This document shows positions 52,101 to 56,616 of a stretch of 60,000 bases of DNA, piece after piece (position 1 is the first letter of the stretch; every line of letters begins with the position of its first letter). A model generated the notes under the pieces. That model did no database searches. It saw nothing but the letters and a program-made list of their open reading frames with translations, and was not told the DNA's origin. The position numbers and the translations under genes are program-made. The DNA is from Liolophura sinensis (Eukaryota > Mollusca > Polyplacophora > Chitonida > Chitonidae): positions 9,422,281 to 9,482,280 of the forward strand of contig NC_088301.1 of assembly GCF_032854445.1 (NCBI RefSeq), read 5' to 3'.

Positions 52101-54181
52101 GGCAAGACAGGTGATCGGTAAATTAATGTCAGCAAAAGTTGCCCAACATGTTTGACAAGTGACTAGATACAACAGGACCCTTTTTTAACTTTTAGCAACA
52201 ATAGAGTTCAAACTCAAAACACCCTTACTGAGATAAAGACTGGTACATGTAGCTGTCATTGCCACCGTCCTCACTAGTGTTATTGTCATCGTTTGTCATA
52301 TGAAATAGCGTCCTTTCAAATTTTCTGAGTAGCATCTCTCTTTACTGGGTAGAATAGGCAAAGGGTGCAGAGAAAATATGTAGATTTTCCAATGGATCGG
52401 ATTCATAATAAGACAAGTCACACACATGATGATTTAGTGCATGTAGTCAACATACAGAGACAATGACAGCCACTGCTGTGGCTGCAATGCTTGGTTGTGC
52501 TATGCCTGTATGGCAGTCCCTGTTGTGATATCATTACAGTCATGTGACCCCTAGGTCATTAACACTAAGCACAAGACTTCCTGCTAGCAGCAAGGGCAGG
52601 AATTCACTGTATAATGTGTAGGAGTGGAATGGGGAAGGGAGAAGGGGTAAGAAGGAGAGGGGGTAAAAGCGAGAAGGGGTTAGAAGGAGAAGGGGTAAGA
52701 AGGAGACGGGGTAAGAGGGAGAGGGGGTAAGAAGCAAAGGGGGTACAGAGTAGAGAGAAAGAATGTGGATGCTCATGAGAGAATCACCTTTGTACTTTTG
52801 TTAGAACTATCTGAAAGGAGACAAACCACCCTGACATGCACAATGTTCCTGCAAAATGTGTTGTACAGTACAAGCTTTCTAGGTGCCCCAATATCCTCAA
52901 AAAATTCGACTTCTAAAAGTATGACTTTAGCATCTTGAAAACAAAACTCATTAGATCTTGCAAAATAAAATATGTATTTTAGGTACAGGCACATATGAAC
53001 TTGCCAGGAATTACAAAATAGCCTGTTCACATCTAGGAATATTCCTCTATTATGACACAGCACACACTGTGATGAATTTGTCAATGATTTAGTGTATATC
53101 CAATGATACGAGATGAAATTTGCATGAACATATTTACGGTCTTACTATTTCAATCTATTTAATCTGAAGTTTTCAACACCAGTCACAACATGGACATGTG
53201 TACAAATGGCCTACCTACCATCCTCATATTGCATCATACAAACTGGATGTTTTGTTATCTAACAAATTATACTGTCTTGTATGGTCCCAGCAACCTGTGT
53301 AAATGTGCTAATTATGGTTATATATGGCATTAAAGGATTAATTCGTATGTACATGTGCAAAATGAATGGGTATGCTATGACTTAATACCAAGTGGCTTGG
53401 GTACAAATGAGCCAATACTTTTAACCTTGTGAAAATTTCACTTCCCTCTGTCATTATAACTTAATCCAACCTAAAAAAAACATAATAAAGAAAATTTCTT
53501 TTTTGAGTGTATATTAGTTTGGGTGCCATGATGGCAGAATTTTAAAATAACACATGGACACATCAAAATAATTCAATTCCTTTTGGTGTAAGATCTCCAG
53601 AATGATGTTTGTTGATTTTGACAAGAATATAATGTTGACATAACCTGGGATATAATTTGCACTGCTTTCTGTTCTTTAAAGCTTCAGTGAATGCCAAGGT
53701 CTCTGACTAGAGGTTCAGCAACCCTTATTCTGGCGTATTCAAATATTTCTCAACCTACTAGTCAGTGAACTTGGATAAATATAGTAGTAGGGCCCTAGTT
53801 TGACAGAGGCCAACTATTTAGTACAGGAAAAATTGCAATGTAGATAAAACTGTGGCTTTCTTAATAATGTGAACAGCTTGAAGATCGTCATTACGTCTTG
53901 CACCCGTTTAAAAATTATTCCAAGGCTTGTAATAGCAGACAGTCGGTGTATACAGGTAGTACTTGGTGTTGTTGTTGTCATGTGAAACTGTCACTCAGTT
54001 GTCATTTGCTCCAGAAACTGTACTGTACATTTCATCACTGTCTTGTAGTACTTACCTCAAGAAGAAACACTTCGTCGCTTCCCGTCGTTTCTTGCCATGT
54101 TTCAAACTCTCTCAGTAGACTGTCTGCATGTTCTTTCGCTCTGTCGTTAGTTTCATTCCCATCTGCACACCTTTCCGCCAT
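8183..54181 (-). CDS. Tandem E2-fold ubiquitin-conjugating enzyme (BIRC6/UBE2O-class UBC domain), 34 exons, complete
   Basis: Conceptual protein of 951 residues. ATG is at 54181 ([10 protein letters not shown]), the stop is TAA at 8183-8185. The coding exons, in transcript order, are given in the six block entries that follow. All introns are GT-AG and every phase agrees, except for one extra base in exon 12. The C-terminal domain (about 705-905) has the features of the BIRC6/UBE2O E2 class: [22 protein letters not shown] in place of the usual [14 protein letters not shown] with the presumed thioester Cys801, and [20 protein letters not shown]. The central domain (about 195-345) is E2-like but has no cysteine at the active-site position. 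No BIR domain is seen, and the protein is far shorter than BIRC6 (more than 4,800 residues), so this is a BIRC6-like E2 and not BIRC6 itself. Role by family: transfer of ubiquitin in the cytosol, possibly without a separate E3. Substrate unknown. The start is chosen as the first ATG in an exon with a good donor and no upstream in-frame exon. Confidence 0.88.
8517..8617 (-). mobile_element. SINE family 1, 5' fragment
   Basis: On the minus strand it begins GGGGGCCTCTGTGGGTCAG and carries the tRNA-like A-box region and the GTAATGACCCAGG block; the rest is diverged. It lies between the last exon and the copy at 8945. Confidence 0.6.
8945..9157 (-). mobile_element. SINE family 1, full-length copy abutting the exon 33 splice donor
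   Basis: On the minus strand it runs from GGCCTCC at 9157 through the tRNA-like head, the GTGAGTTCAAGTCCAGCTC box-B region and the conserved 3' block to an AT-rich tail at 8945. Its 5' end lies at intron position +8 of exon 33 (donor GT at 9164-9163). Confidence 0.85.
9307..9565 (-). mobile_element. SINE family 1, full-length copy upstream of exon 33
   Basis: Same family and orientation as the copy at 8945, ending in an ATAAATTAAATAAAT tail about 25 nt upstream of the exon 33 acceptor. The box-B region reads GTGAGTTCAAGTACAGGTC on the minus strand. Confidence 0.85.
9792..9967 (-). mobile_element. MITE family 1, near full-length copy
   Basis: The left end AATTCCTCAACCCTTTGGCA and the right end ATGTGAAATGGTTGAAGAATT are inverted. 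Internal blocks TTGATTTTTGAGGCAAA and AATAATGCC-TCAGAATATGC match the copies at 41082 and 42443 in reverse orientation. Confidence 0.75.
12293..12436. repeat. 21-bp minisatellite, about 6.5 copies
   Basis: The unit is TTCCCATATGTGAAGCACAGA with alternation between CATATG and CACACG. It lies in the intron between exons 29 and 30. Because 21 is a multiple of three, open frames run through on both strands; they have no start or splice context and are artefacts. Confidence 0.85.
13982..14020. repeat. (TA)n microsatellite
   Basis: An interrupted TA dinucleotide run in the intron between exons 27 and 28. It follows a T17-type homopolymer at about 13894-13911. Confidence 0.9.
14293..15612. repeat. 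99-bp minisatellite, about 13 copies, open on the minus strand
   Basis: The unit contains GGCGTAGGATTGGTGGTTAG, CTGTACTGTACATGGT and CTGACCATGGGCC. Spacing is exactly 99 bp (for example AATGGGCGT at 14482, AATAGGCGT at 14581, AATGGGCGT at 14680). Since 99 is 33 codons, one minus-strand frame stays open for 311 codons (15570-14635) as repeats of [16 protein letters not shown] plus [14 protein letters not shown]. The array lies wholly in the intron between exons 27 and 28, on the same strand as the gene. I treat it as non-coding unless transcripts show otherwise. Confidence 0.9.
17162..20240. repeat. 139-bp minisatellite, about 22 copies, derived partly from the exon 24 donor junction
   Basis: The unit includes CATGACTGGAGAGAGTTATC, CTCAACACATCACTCTGGAT and GTTATCATTATAAATGCTCA. 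CATGACTGGAGAGAG starts recur every 278 bp in single frames, that is 2 x 139. The array fills the intron between exons 24 and 25 and runs without a gap into exon 24. The block ATGCTCACCTCGTCATTGTG in the unit near 18013 is identical to the exon 24/intron border at 20233-20252. On the coding strand each unit therefore contains a GTGAGCATT donor-like sequence. Sub-variants (GTT or GTG, TCATT or TCACT) indicate local homogenisation. Confidence 0.92.
20241..24345 (-). CDS. E2-like gene, exons 19-24 (helical region before the active UBC)
   Basis: Exon 19 is 24301-24345 (503-517), exon 20 is 23545-23581 (518-529), exon 21 is 23112-23200 (531-559), exon 22 is 21545-21732 (560-621), exon 23 is 20862-20893 (623-632) and exon 24 is 20241-20341 (634-666). 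Exons 19-21 are leucine-rich helices ([46 protein letters not shown]), possibly a protein-protein interaction module. Exons 22 and 24 are polar, Ser/Pro-rich linkers. The 3' ends of exons 22 and 24 with their splice donors have been copied into the neighbouring intronic minisatellites. Confidence 0.8.
21058..21240 (-). mobile_element. MITE family 1, diverged copy
   Basis: Starts TCCTCAAGCTTTTCCCA and continues with AAAGAGCAACTTTCAGTGCA, TTTGATTTTTGAG, TTGGATTGGCCAATT and ATTAATGCCTTCAAAACATG, which are the reverse complements of blocks in the copy at 42443. The far terminal repeat is eroded. Confidence 0.65.
21276..21611. repeat. 107-bp triplication of the 3' end and splice donor of exon 22, with (GT)n
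   Basis: Identical blocks CTATTACCTGGCTAGTCTCT start the exon-like part at 21331, 21438 and 21545, exactly 107 bp apart. The copy at 21545 belongs to the complete exon 22 (21545-21732). The other two stop about 65 bp into the exon sequence at GTGTTCATATCA and switch to a (GT)n run. Each copy keeps an intact GTAATAG donor on the coding strand. Confidence 0.9.
22575..22892 (+). mobile_element. SINE family 2, near full length
   Basis: Shares GAAAGAGGAAG-type, AGTGCAA, TTGACCC-TATC, GCTCGGGCGGG, TCAGTGAAGCAGCACTA, AAAAGAGCGGTGGAA and ACTCACTCAC end blocks with the copy at 23854. The tRNA-like head is diverged (CGGGACCGGTAGATCCAGG). Confidence 0.75.
23854..24194 (+). mobile_element. SINE family 2, full length, tRNA-derived
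   Basis: The head GCCCCGATAGCACAGTTGGT followed by AGAGCGTTTGCTTCGAGAGG is a clear tRNA-like A box and anticodon arm, with a degenerate B box (AAATCCAGGGTC). The body and CATTCACTCACC end match the copies at 22575 and, in reverse, 55854. It is not a functional tRNA: the acceptor stem cannot close. Confidence 0.85.
24864..25555 (+). pseudogene. LINE ORF1-like protein, frameshifted
   Basis: Two frames join: 24864-25034 ([22 protein letters not shown]) and 25042-25386 ([32 protein letters not shown]-like), then a third ending [11 protein letters not shown]. The pattern VVKLC followed by V-EAKDILL is typical of ORF1 proteins of mollusc CR1-like LINEs. About eight residues appear to be missing at the 25034/25042 junction, where the frame shifts. 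Confidence 0.68.
26230..27310 (+). pseudogene. LINE endonuclease remnant
   Basis: Fragments in shifting frames show [46 protein letters not shown] (eroded GDFN motif) and SSDHGPM (SDH motif), the usual order in LINE AP endonucleases. Downstream [20 protein letters not shown] and PEEFWSEV resemble the segment between endonuclease and reverse transcriptase. Several stops interrupt it. Confidence 0.7.
27500..28237 (+). pseudogene. LINE reverse transcriptase remnant
   Basis: Recognisable reverse transcriptase motifs, in order: [56 protein letters not shown] (about 27920-27985) and [20 protein letters not shown] with the YADD box near 28052-28063. Frameshifts occur between the blocks and the 3' end is undetermined. 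Confidence 0.8.
29236..32015 (-). CDS. E2-like gene, exons 15-18 (central linker)
   Basis: Exon 15 is 31929-32015 (residues 369-397), exon 16 is 31378-31453 (398-422), exon 17 is 30015-30064 (424-439) and exon 18 is 29236-29424 (440-502). Recognisable stretches are [30 protein letters not shown] and the helix [20 protein letters not shown]. The last 35 residues of exon 18 are Pro/Gly/Ala- and Ser/Asp-rich and probably disordered. Exon 15 lies between two inverted copies of a dispersed repeat (see 31545 and 32128). Confidence 0.78.
29597..29754 (+). mobile_element. MITE family 1, copy with 5' deletion
   Basis: Blocks AAATTGGCCAATCCAACCAG, GTTTTGTCTCAAAAATCTAATTA and AAAAAGTTGAGGAATTA match the family; the first third is shortened. 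Confidence 0.7.
31545..31765 (-). repeat. Dispersed repeat family A, minus orientation
   Basis: About 200 bp whose reverse complement matches 32128-32335 (GGAAAGGTGTTTTTAGGTTT, TACTGGAAAAATGTAAACTT, AAGCACCAAAA, AAATTTTAGGTCA). Lies on the opposite side of exon 15 from that copy. Confidence 0.75.
32128..32335 (+). repeat. Dispersed repeat family A, plus orientation
   Basis: Contains AGAAAGGTGTTTTGAGGTTT, TTTACTGGAAAATTGTAAGT, TTAAGCACCAAAAATAAC and GAAATTTTAGGTCAACTATG. A third, partial copy is at about 30170-30265 and a fragment at about 12890-12965. Confidence 0.75.
32508..32630 (-). mobile_element. SINE family 1, 3' half
   Basis: TATTTATTTATCTATTTGGT followed by GGCCAGCATTATGGTGGGG and AGAGCCGGGGGCAAACCCAT in the same order as the copy at 38498; the tRNA-like half is absent or very diverged. 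Confidence 0.7.
32873..36671 (-). CDS. E2-like gene, exons 10-14 (first, catalytically dead UBC/UEV-like domain)
   Basis: Exon 10 is 36592-36671 (228-253), exon 11 is 36195-36261 (255-276), exon 12 is 34815-34881 (277-298), exon 13 is 33548-33666 (299-337) and exon 14 is 32873-32963 (339-368). The order of elements follows the E2 fold: [17 protein letters not shown] (beta strand), [10 protein letters not shown], then DLYPFFPP and VKVIRPRLQ, and [17 protein letters not shown] where an active E2 has its catalytic cysteine. There is no Cys in this stretch, so the domain should bind or scaffold but not form a thioester (UEV-like). Exon 12 contains a +1 base in the G4 run at 34849-34852 (plus strand). 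Reading it with three bases joins DLYPFFPP to VKVIRPRLQ and restores phase with exon 13. Confidence 0.8.
33840..33854. repeat. Poly(C) run
   Basis: Fifteen consecutive C residues in the intron between exons 12 and 13. Such a run can form G-rich structure on the other strand and is prone to assembly error. Confidence 0.9.
34148..34325. repeat. 55-bp tandem repeat, about 3 copies
   Basis: AAACTCCATCACA recurs at 34148, 34203 and 34258 with CATATTGGTGGAAGGCA in each unit, and a degenerate start of a fourth unit at 34313. Intron between exons 12 and 13. Confidence 0.88.
35301..35482. mobile_element. Diverged MITE with CTTCAACCTTTTTAA ends
   Basis: The left end CTTCAACCTTTTTAAACT and the right end GTTAAAAAGGTTGAAGAAGT are inverted over 14 or more bases and resemble family 1 ends, but the interior does not match well. 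Confidence 0.55.
35525..36080. repeat. 36-38-bp minisatellite, about 15 copies
   Basis: Unit AAAATGTAACCCTCTGGATA followed by GATAATGATATCAACAT, with one- or two-base length changes between units, so frames do not stay open for long. Intron between exons 11 and 12. Confidence 0.9.
37680..37873. repeat. 101-bp direct duplication
   Basis: TAACAGGACTGGTAAAAACA recurs at 37680 and 37781, and the two copies differ at only a few positions (ATAGCC or ACAGCC, CTTCGC or CTTTGC). Intron between exons 9 and 10. Confidence 0.88.
37875..38069 (+). other. Unrecognised open frame, possibly a decayed transposon fragment
   Basis: A 117-codon plus-strand frame (37716-38069) has a protein-like end ([32 protein letters not shown]) after the 101-bp duplication. 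The composition is more protein-like than in neighbouring random frames, but I see no family, start context or splice site. It lies antisense in an intron. Confidence 0.25.
38256..40832 (-). CDS. E2-like gene, exons 6-9 (acidic and Lys-rich linker, start of first E2 fold)
   Basis: Exon 6 is 40788-40832 (residues 127-141), exon 7 is 40272-40337 (142-163), exon 8 is 39160-39250 (164-193) and exon 9 is 38256-38356 (194-227). Exons 6-7 encode a very acidic run ([15 protein letters not shown], then [10 protein letters not shown]). Exon 8 is a charged helix ([18 protein letters not shown]). Exon 9 looks like the first helix of an E2 fold ([16 protein letters not shown]). For exon 6 the donor GTGAGG at 40787-40786 is preferred over a second GT five bases downstream because only the first keeps the frame. 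Confidence 0.8.
38498..38757 (-). mobile_element. SINE family 1, full length
   Basis: From GGGGGGCCTCCGTGGCTCAG (minus strand) through AGCGCGCTAGCGTAGCGTAA, GTGAGTTCAAGTCCAGCTC and CCACCATAATGCTGACAG to the tail CAATCAAATAAATAAATAAA. One of the best preserved copies and a good reference for the family. Confidence 0.92.
39050..39122 (+). mobile_element. MITE family 1, 3' fragment
   Basis: ATGTGCTTAAATTGCACTGA followed by AAGTTGCTTTTTCATCTG and AGAAGGTTGAGG matches the 3' third of the family. Confidence 0.6.
40084..40160. repeat. (TA)n microsatellites
   Basis: Three interrupted TA runs in the intron between exons 7 and 8; a further run is at about 41507-41530. Confidence 0.9.
41082..41261 (+). 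mobile_element. MITE family 1, full-length copy (180 bp)
   Basis: TAATTCTTCAACCTTTTCGA at the left and ATGAAAAGGTTGAGGAATTA at the right form inverted ends, both bounded by TA. Interior blocks CACATTCTGAAGGCATTATT and CTGTGTTGACTGATGAAATT are shared with the copy at 42443. Confidence 0.85.
42443..42644 (+). mobile_element. MITE family 1, full-length copy (202 bp)
   Basis: TAATTTTTCAACCTTTTTGC at the left and GCAAAAAGGTTGAGGAATTA at the right are near-perfect inverted repeats of about 20 bp. The element is non-coding and has TA at both borders, as expected for a Tc1/mariner-type target duplication (inference). Confidence 0.88.
42645..42968 (+). repeat. Spacer with internal duplication, shared with 58640-58820
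   Basis: GTTAATTTCCT-CAGCATTAACTT, TAATTACGCCGCAAAAATCA and GATCACCTTGTTG occur twice here (about 42652-42757 and 42784-42890) and once at 58641-58750. The tail AACAACACAGCAATCCAAAG then leads into a family 1 SINE in both places. Confidence 0.85.
42969..43233 (+). mobile_element. SINE family 1, full length
   Basis: GGGGCCTCCGTGCTTTGATT head, GCGAGTTCAAGTCAAGCTC box-B region, AACATAATGCTGGCCGCCAT block and CAATCAAATAAATAAATAG tail. Confidence 0.92.
43456..45969. repeat. 85-bp satellite, about 29 copies, with 510-bp higher-order periodicity
   Basis: The unit includes GAAATGAGAGTACTTCCTTG, GCATAATCTATGGTAAACAA and CCCAAAGTTCAATCTTGGTG. Variant combinations repeat every six units: the segments 44224-44424 and 44734-44934 encode identical conceptual peptides, as do 44549-44764 and 45059-45274. 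Many short minus-strand frames are simply the unit read in three phases (85 is not a multiple of three). It lies in the 6.6-kb intron between exons 5 and 6. Confidence 0.93.
46379..46750 (+). other. Unrecognised 123-codon open frame
   Basis: A plus-strand frame ending [20 protein letters not shown] and [19 protein letters not shown]. The Leu/Lys/Asp-rich end could be helical and may be a transposon scrap. No family is recognised, and it sits antisense in an intron directly before a SINE family 3 copy. Confidence 0.22.
46775..46900 (+). mobile_element. SINE family 3, tRNA-derived
   Basis: AGCTTCGGTGGCCCAACGGC followed by TAAAGCGTCCGCCTCGAAGT and a B-box-like GGATCAAACCCAGGTC, then GTACCAAAGACTT. 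Matches the reverse complement of 55600-55770. The long interval between the boxes and the missing acceptor pairing argue against a real tRNA. Confidence 0.7.
47423..54181 (-). CDS. E2-like gene, exons 1-5 (N-terminal region)
   Basis: Exon 1 is 54056-54181 (residues 1-42), exon 2 is 49844-49925 (43-69), exon 3 is 49089-49159 (70-93), exon 4 is 48395-48444 (94-109) and exon 5 is 47423-47471 (110-126). The region reads as a small alpha/beta module ([17 protein letters not shown], then a helix around [12 protein letters not shown]) followed by a polar tail ([12 protein letters not shown]). By position it resembles the N-terminal module of UBE2Q-type enzymes, but I do not recognise it firmly. Introns 1 (4.1 kb) and 2-4 contain only SINEs and AT-rich sequence. 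Confidence 0.8.
47706..47976 (+). mobile_element. SINE family 1, full length
   Basis: GGAGGCCTCCATGGCTCAGT head with TTGGTTAGCGCACTAGCAC, ATGAGTTCAAACCCAGCTC and the CACCATAATGCTGGCCGCAG block, ending in (AAAT)n. Confidence 0.92.
51000..51150 (-). mobile_element. SINE family 2, 5' part
   Basis: On the minus strand CAGTCGGTAGATCCAGGGTC followed by AGGTCACACCTAAGACCTTA and AAAGAGGAAGTTGTTACTTC. The 3' half is missing or replaced. Confidence 0.75.
51291..51557 (-). mobile_element. SINE family 1, diverged full-length copy
   Basis: The plus strand begins ATTTATTTATTTATTTGATT, then GCCAGCATTATGGTGTGAGA, CCATCCGCAGGTTGCTAGCA and GCATTGGTGAGAGGCTCCTG in the family order. Confidence 0.88.
52618..52765. 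repeat. Polypurine tract, (GGAGAAGGGGTAAGAA)-like tandem repeat
   Basis: About 150 bases with almost only A and G plus a T in each GGGGTAAG unit; period about 15-18 bp. Such tracts can form triplex (H-DNA) structures. Confidence 0.85.
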
Positions 54182-55240
54182 GGTCAAGTGTAGCGGATGT
54201 AAACACTGAACTCGTAGCTTTCTGTTGGTCCATATTAATAACTAAGCAATGTACGCGTCATATCGGGACACATGAAACCAACATGATACCAACATGAGCA
54301 TGGTGAAACGTTGGGCGGGGCCAATACAGCTTGTGACCAGTAGGCCTGCTACTCCAATCCGTTGTAGGTTTATATCAACCCGATTGAAGGAACCTAAGCA
54401 AGTGCTCGGACTCGATTTCTGTGTCAGTGTGGAGAGTCGTTATGACTTAAAGAATAAACTAATAACAATAGGCCCTAATGGTTCGAGATTGCTCTGTCGT
54501 TAGGTTTGGAAAAATTTTTGTCCGGTCATAGTGCCCATAAACTAACGTCAGGGCGCGGTCCATTTAAAAACGTGATGCTGTTATCCTTGTCAAGCATTGT
54601 CGAGGCTGTCTGTACAGCCGTTCGCTTTGAGGATGAGGCCTACCAAGAAATCTTGGGTCCACACAGCCTAAGAAATAACCGATCGTTATTAACGTTGCGC
54701 TTGTAATAAATCGACAGACGAAAAAATCAGGACATATAGGCCTATATATCTGCATTTTAGTCCATGGAGACGTATTCAATATTTATTTTTTTTTCTTCTC
54801 AAACGCCTCGACAACCTGCCACGGGTAATTGTATCAGTTTTTTAAGTGGAGTGCGCTCTGACGTTGGTTTGGGACCATTCTTGGCCGAACAAAATTTTGG
54901 CCAAAAATAACCCCAGAGCAATCTCGGACGACATTAATAAGTGCACGACGCACCGATTAGAACAATCCAAGCCCGTAGGTGCAGGTAGGCTGCATATAGT
55001 AGCCTACATAGTAGAGGTTCTCAGGCCCTGCGTGGGTAGTGTGGTCGGCAACCTACAATCTATTCCGCAGATGGTTGTCTTTCAAACATCGTTTTGGGAA
55101 TTGGCCTTTCGATTATTGCGATTATTACGATTAAGTGGAACGTGGTTGACGGCTGGTATAGGCTATGAATGTCTGTTTCGACGCATAGATTCCTCGCATT
55201 TTATTGGTGTCCGCTATCGTATACGGTAAGTCAAACATTT
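54182..55240. promoter_or_regulatory. Probable CpG-enriched promoter region of the E2 gene
   Basis: Directly upstream of the minus-strand ATG, CpG dinucleotides become frequent (for example ACGTCAGGGCGCGGTCC at 54544-54560 and CGTTCGCTTTGAGG at about 54619), unlike the CpG-poor flanks. Two plus-strand open frames (54294-54503 and 54846-55229) occur here, and a GTAAGT at 55226 could be a donor of a divergent transcript. No TATA box position can be fixed. Confidence 0.4.
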
Positions 55241-55589
55241 TTACTAAGGTGTAAAACTCTTATTAGGCCTAATTAAATAAATCAATAAATAAAATATAAT
55301 TCTAGAGCACCACGTAAGTCATTCTCAGAATATCCTTCAGCAATAAACATCAGTGGATTTCCACAGGGAACGAATAAGTATGTGTGTAGTGCGTATATAT
55401 GCTTAGGTTTTATGTCGTGCAGAAGAACAATTTTTCAGTTATAAGCCTAAGACGACGAGGATTGTGTAGCCTACATACTGTATATTGTATCTTTTTATAG
55501 CAGGGCAATTCCATGCCGCCAAAGTGCTGCTGCCACTGATATACACATTATGCCGAAGACACTAGACATGACACCTCACCCAGTCACAC

Positions 55590-55770
55590 TATTCTGACAC
55601 CGGGTCAACCATATCTGTTTCCTTGCTCTAACCTCTCAGTGCTGATCGAGTGCCAAGGGAGGCAGCAATAAATAACACTCTTAAAGTCTTTGGTATGACA
55701 CACCGGGGTTTGATTCCATGCCTCCTGACTTTGAGGCAGACGCTCTGTCACCGAAGCGCTCCCAGAGGGA
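55590..55770 (-). mobile_element. SINE family 3, tRNA-derived
   Basis: On the minus strand AGCGCTTCGGTGACAGAGCG followed by TCTGCCTCAAAGTCAGGAGG, a box-B-like GGAATCAAACCCCGGTG and ATACCAAAGACTTTAAGAG. Same family as 46775. Confidence 0.7.
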
Positions 55771-55853
55771 AGAAATCTTAAAGGCTTGTGCAACTCAAAA
55801 GCATAGGAATCTTACAATTATGGGTTTATACATATTTTCTTGGCAAGACATTT

Positions 55854-56104
55854 GAGTGAGTGAGTGATTGGGGTTTAACGTCGTATTTAACAATTTTTCA
55901 GTCATATGACGAAGAAGGAATCCTTATATTGCATGTAATGTGCCTCCTTTTTGCAGGACGGATTTCCACCGCTCTTTTATCTAGTGCTGTTTCACTGAGG
56001 CGCCTTACCGAAGGCTAGTAAGCTGCCTCACCCGAGCCATTATACAGATACGGCTCAACCAGTTGCACTATCCCCTTCATGCTGAACGCCTAGCGAGGAA
56101 GTTA
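55854..56104 (-). mobile_element. SINE family 2, 3' two thirds
   Basis: Plus strand starts GAGTGAGTGAGTGATTGGGG (the reversed CACTCACTCAC end) and continues CGCTCTTTTATCTAGTGCTG, CTCACCCGAGCCATTATAC and TTCATGCTGAACGCC, as in the copies at 22575 and 23854. Confidence 0.85.
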
Positions 56105-56223
56105 CGCAAGAAATATGTTATTTTGTATTAACGGCTGATTCAAAGACTTTCTATTCCCACATGTTTTAACAATAAGTAACACTAACAAATTAACAAAACA
56201 CAGCATATCATGCACTTGTGAGT

Positions 56224-56229
56224 TTTATT
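56224..56229 (-). terminator. Candidate polyadenylation signal of the CUB gene
   Basis: AATAAA on the minus strand, about 390 nt after the stop codon of the CUB gene. Confidence 0.4.
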
Positions 56230-56616
56230 GTTAGCAATATTAGATGCTTTAATCAGCTGCACTATGTAGGGCGTCATCTTGAAATAACATAATAGCTTTT
56301 GAATTAGAATCGGTCTGTGAATAAAATTGGTTGGGAGATACGAAGTATGATGCAAAGCTGGATCTGTAAAAAAGATTAAGTTTAACATTTCTTAAGGCAG
56401 TCGACTTATAGAGCGAAGGAAATCATAATTTGAGCTTTTCTTTGATTAGGTTAACGTTAAAAATTCAAATAGATTTCTGATTAAAAATTAACAGTTTCTG
56501 ATTTTTGACTGAAATGCATGTTGTAGCTATGTGATTGAAAGCTGAAACTGTCACCAAAGTCACCAAACACGATATGATTTACCTGTATACCATGTCTTAG
56601 CCCGTTGATGACGCAA

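Larger units (their letters stand above)
49926..54055 (-). other. Intron 1 of the E2 gene
   Basis: No exon is visible. It holds a SINE family 2 fragment (51000-51150), a SINE family 1 copy (51291-51557) and a polypurine tract (52618-52765). Short open frames (for example 52773-53084 minus and 50255-50452 plus) have no domain or splice support. First introns often carry regulatory sequence, but nothing specific can be shown. Confidence 0.6.

Noticed and set aside
8183-54181. Calling the gene BIRC6
   Set aside because: The UBC domain is BIRC6-like, but the complete reading from ATG to stop has no BIR domain and is far too short, with a second E2-like domain instead.
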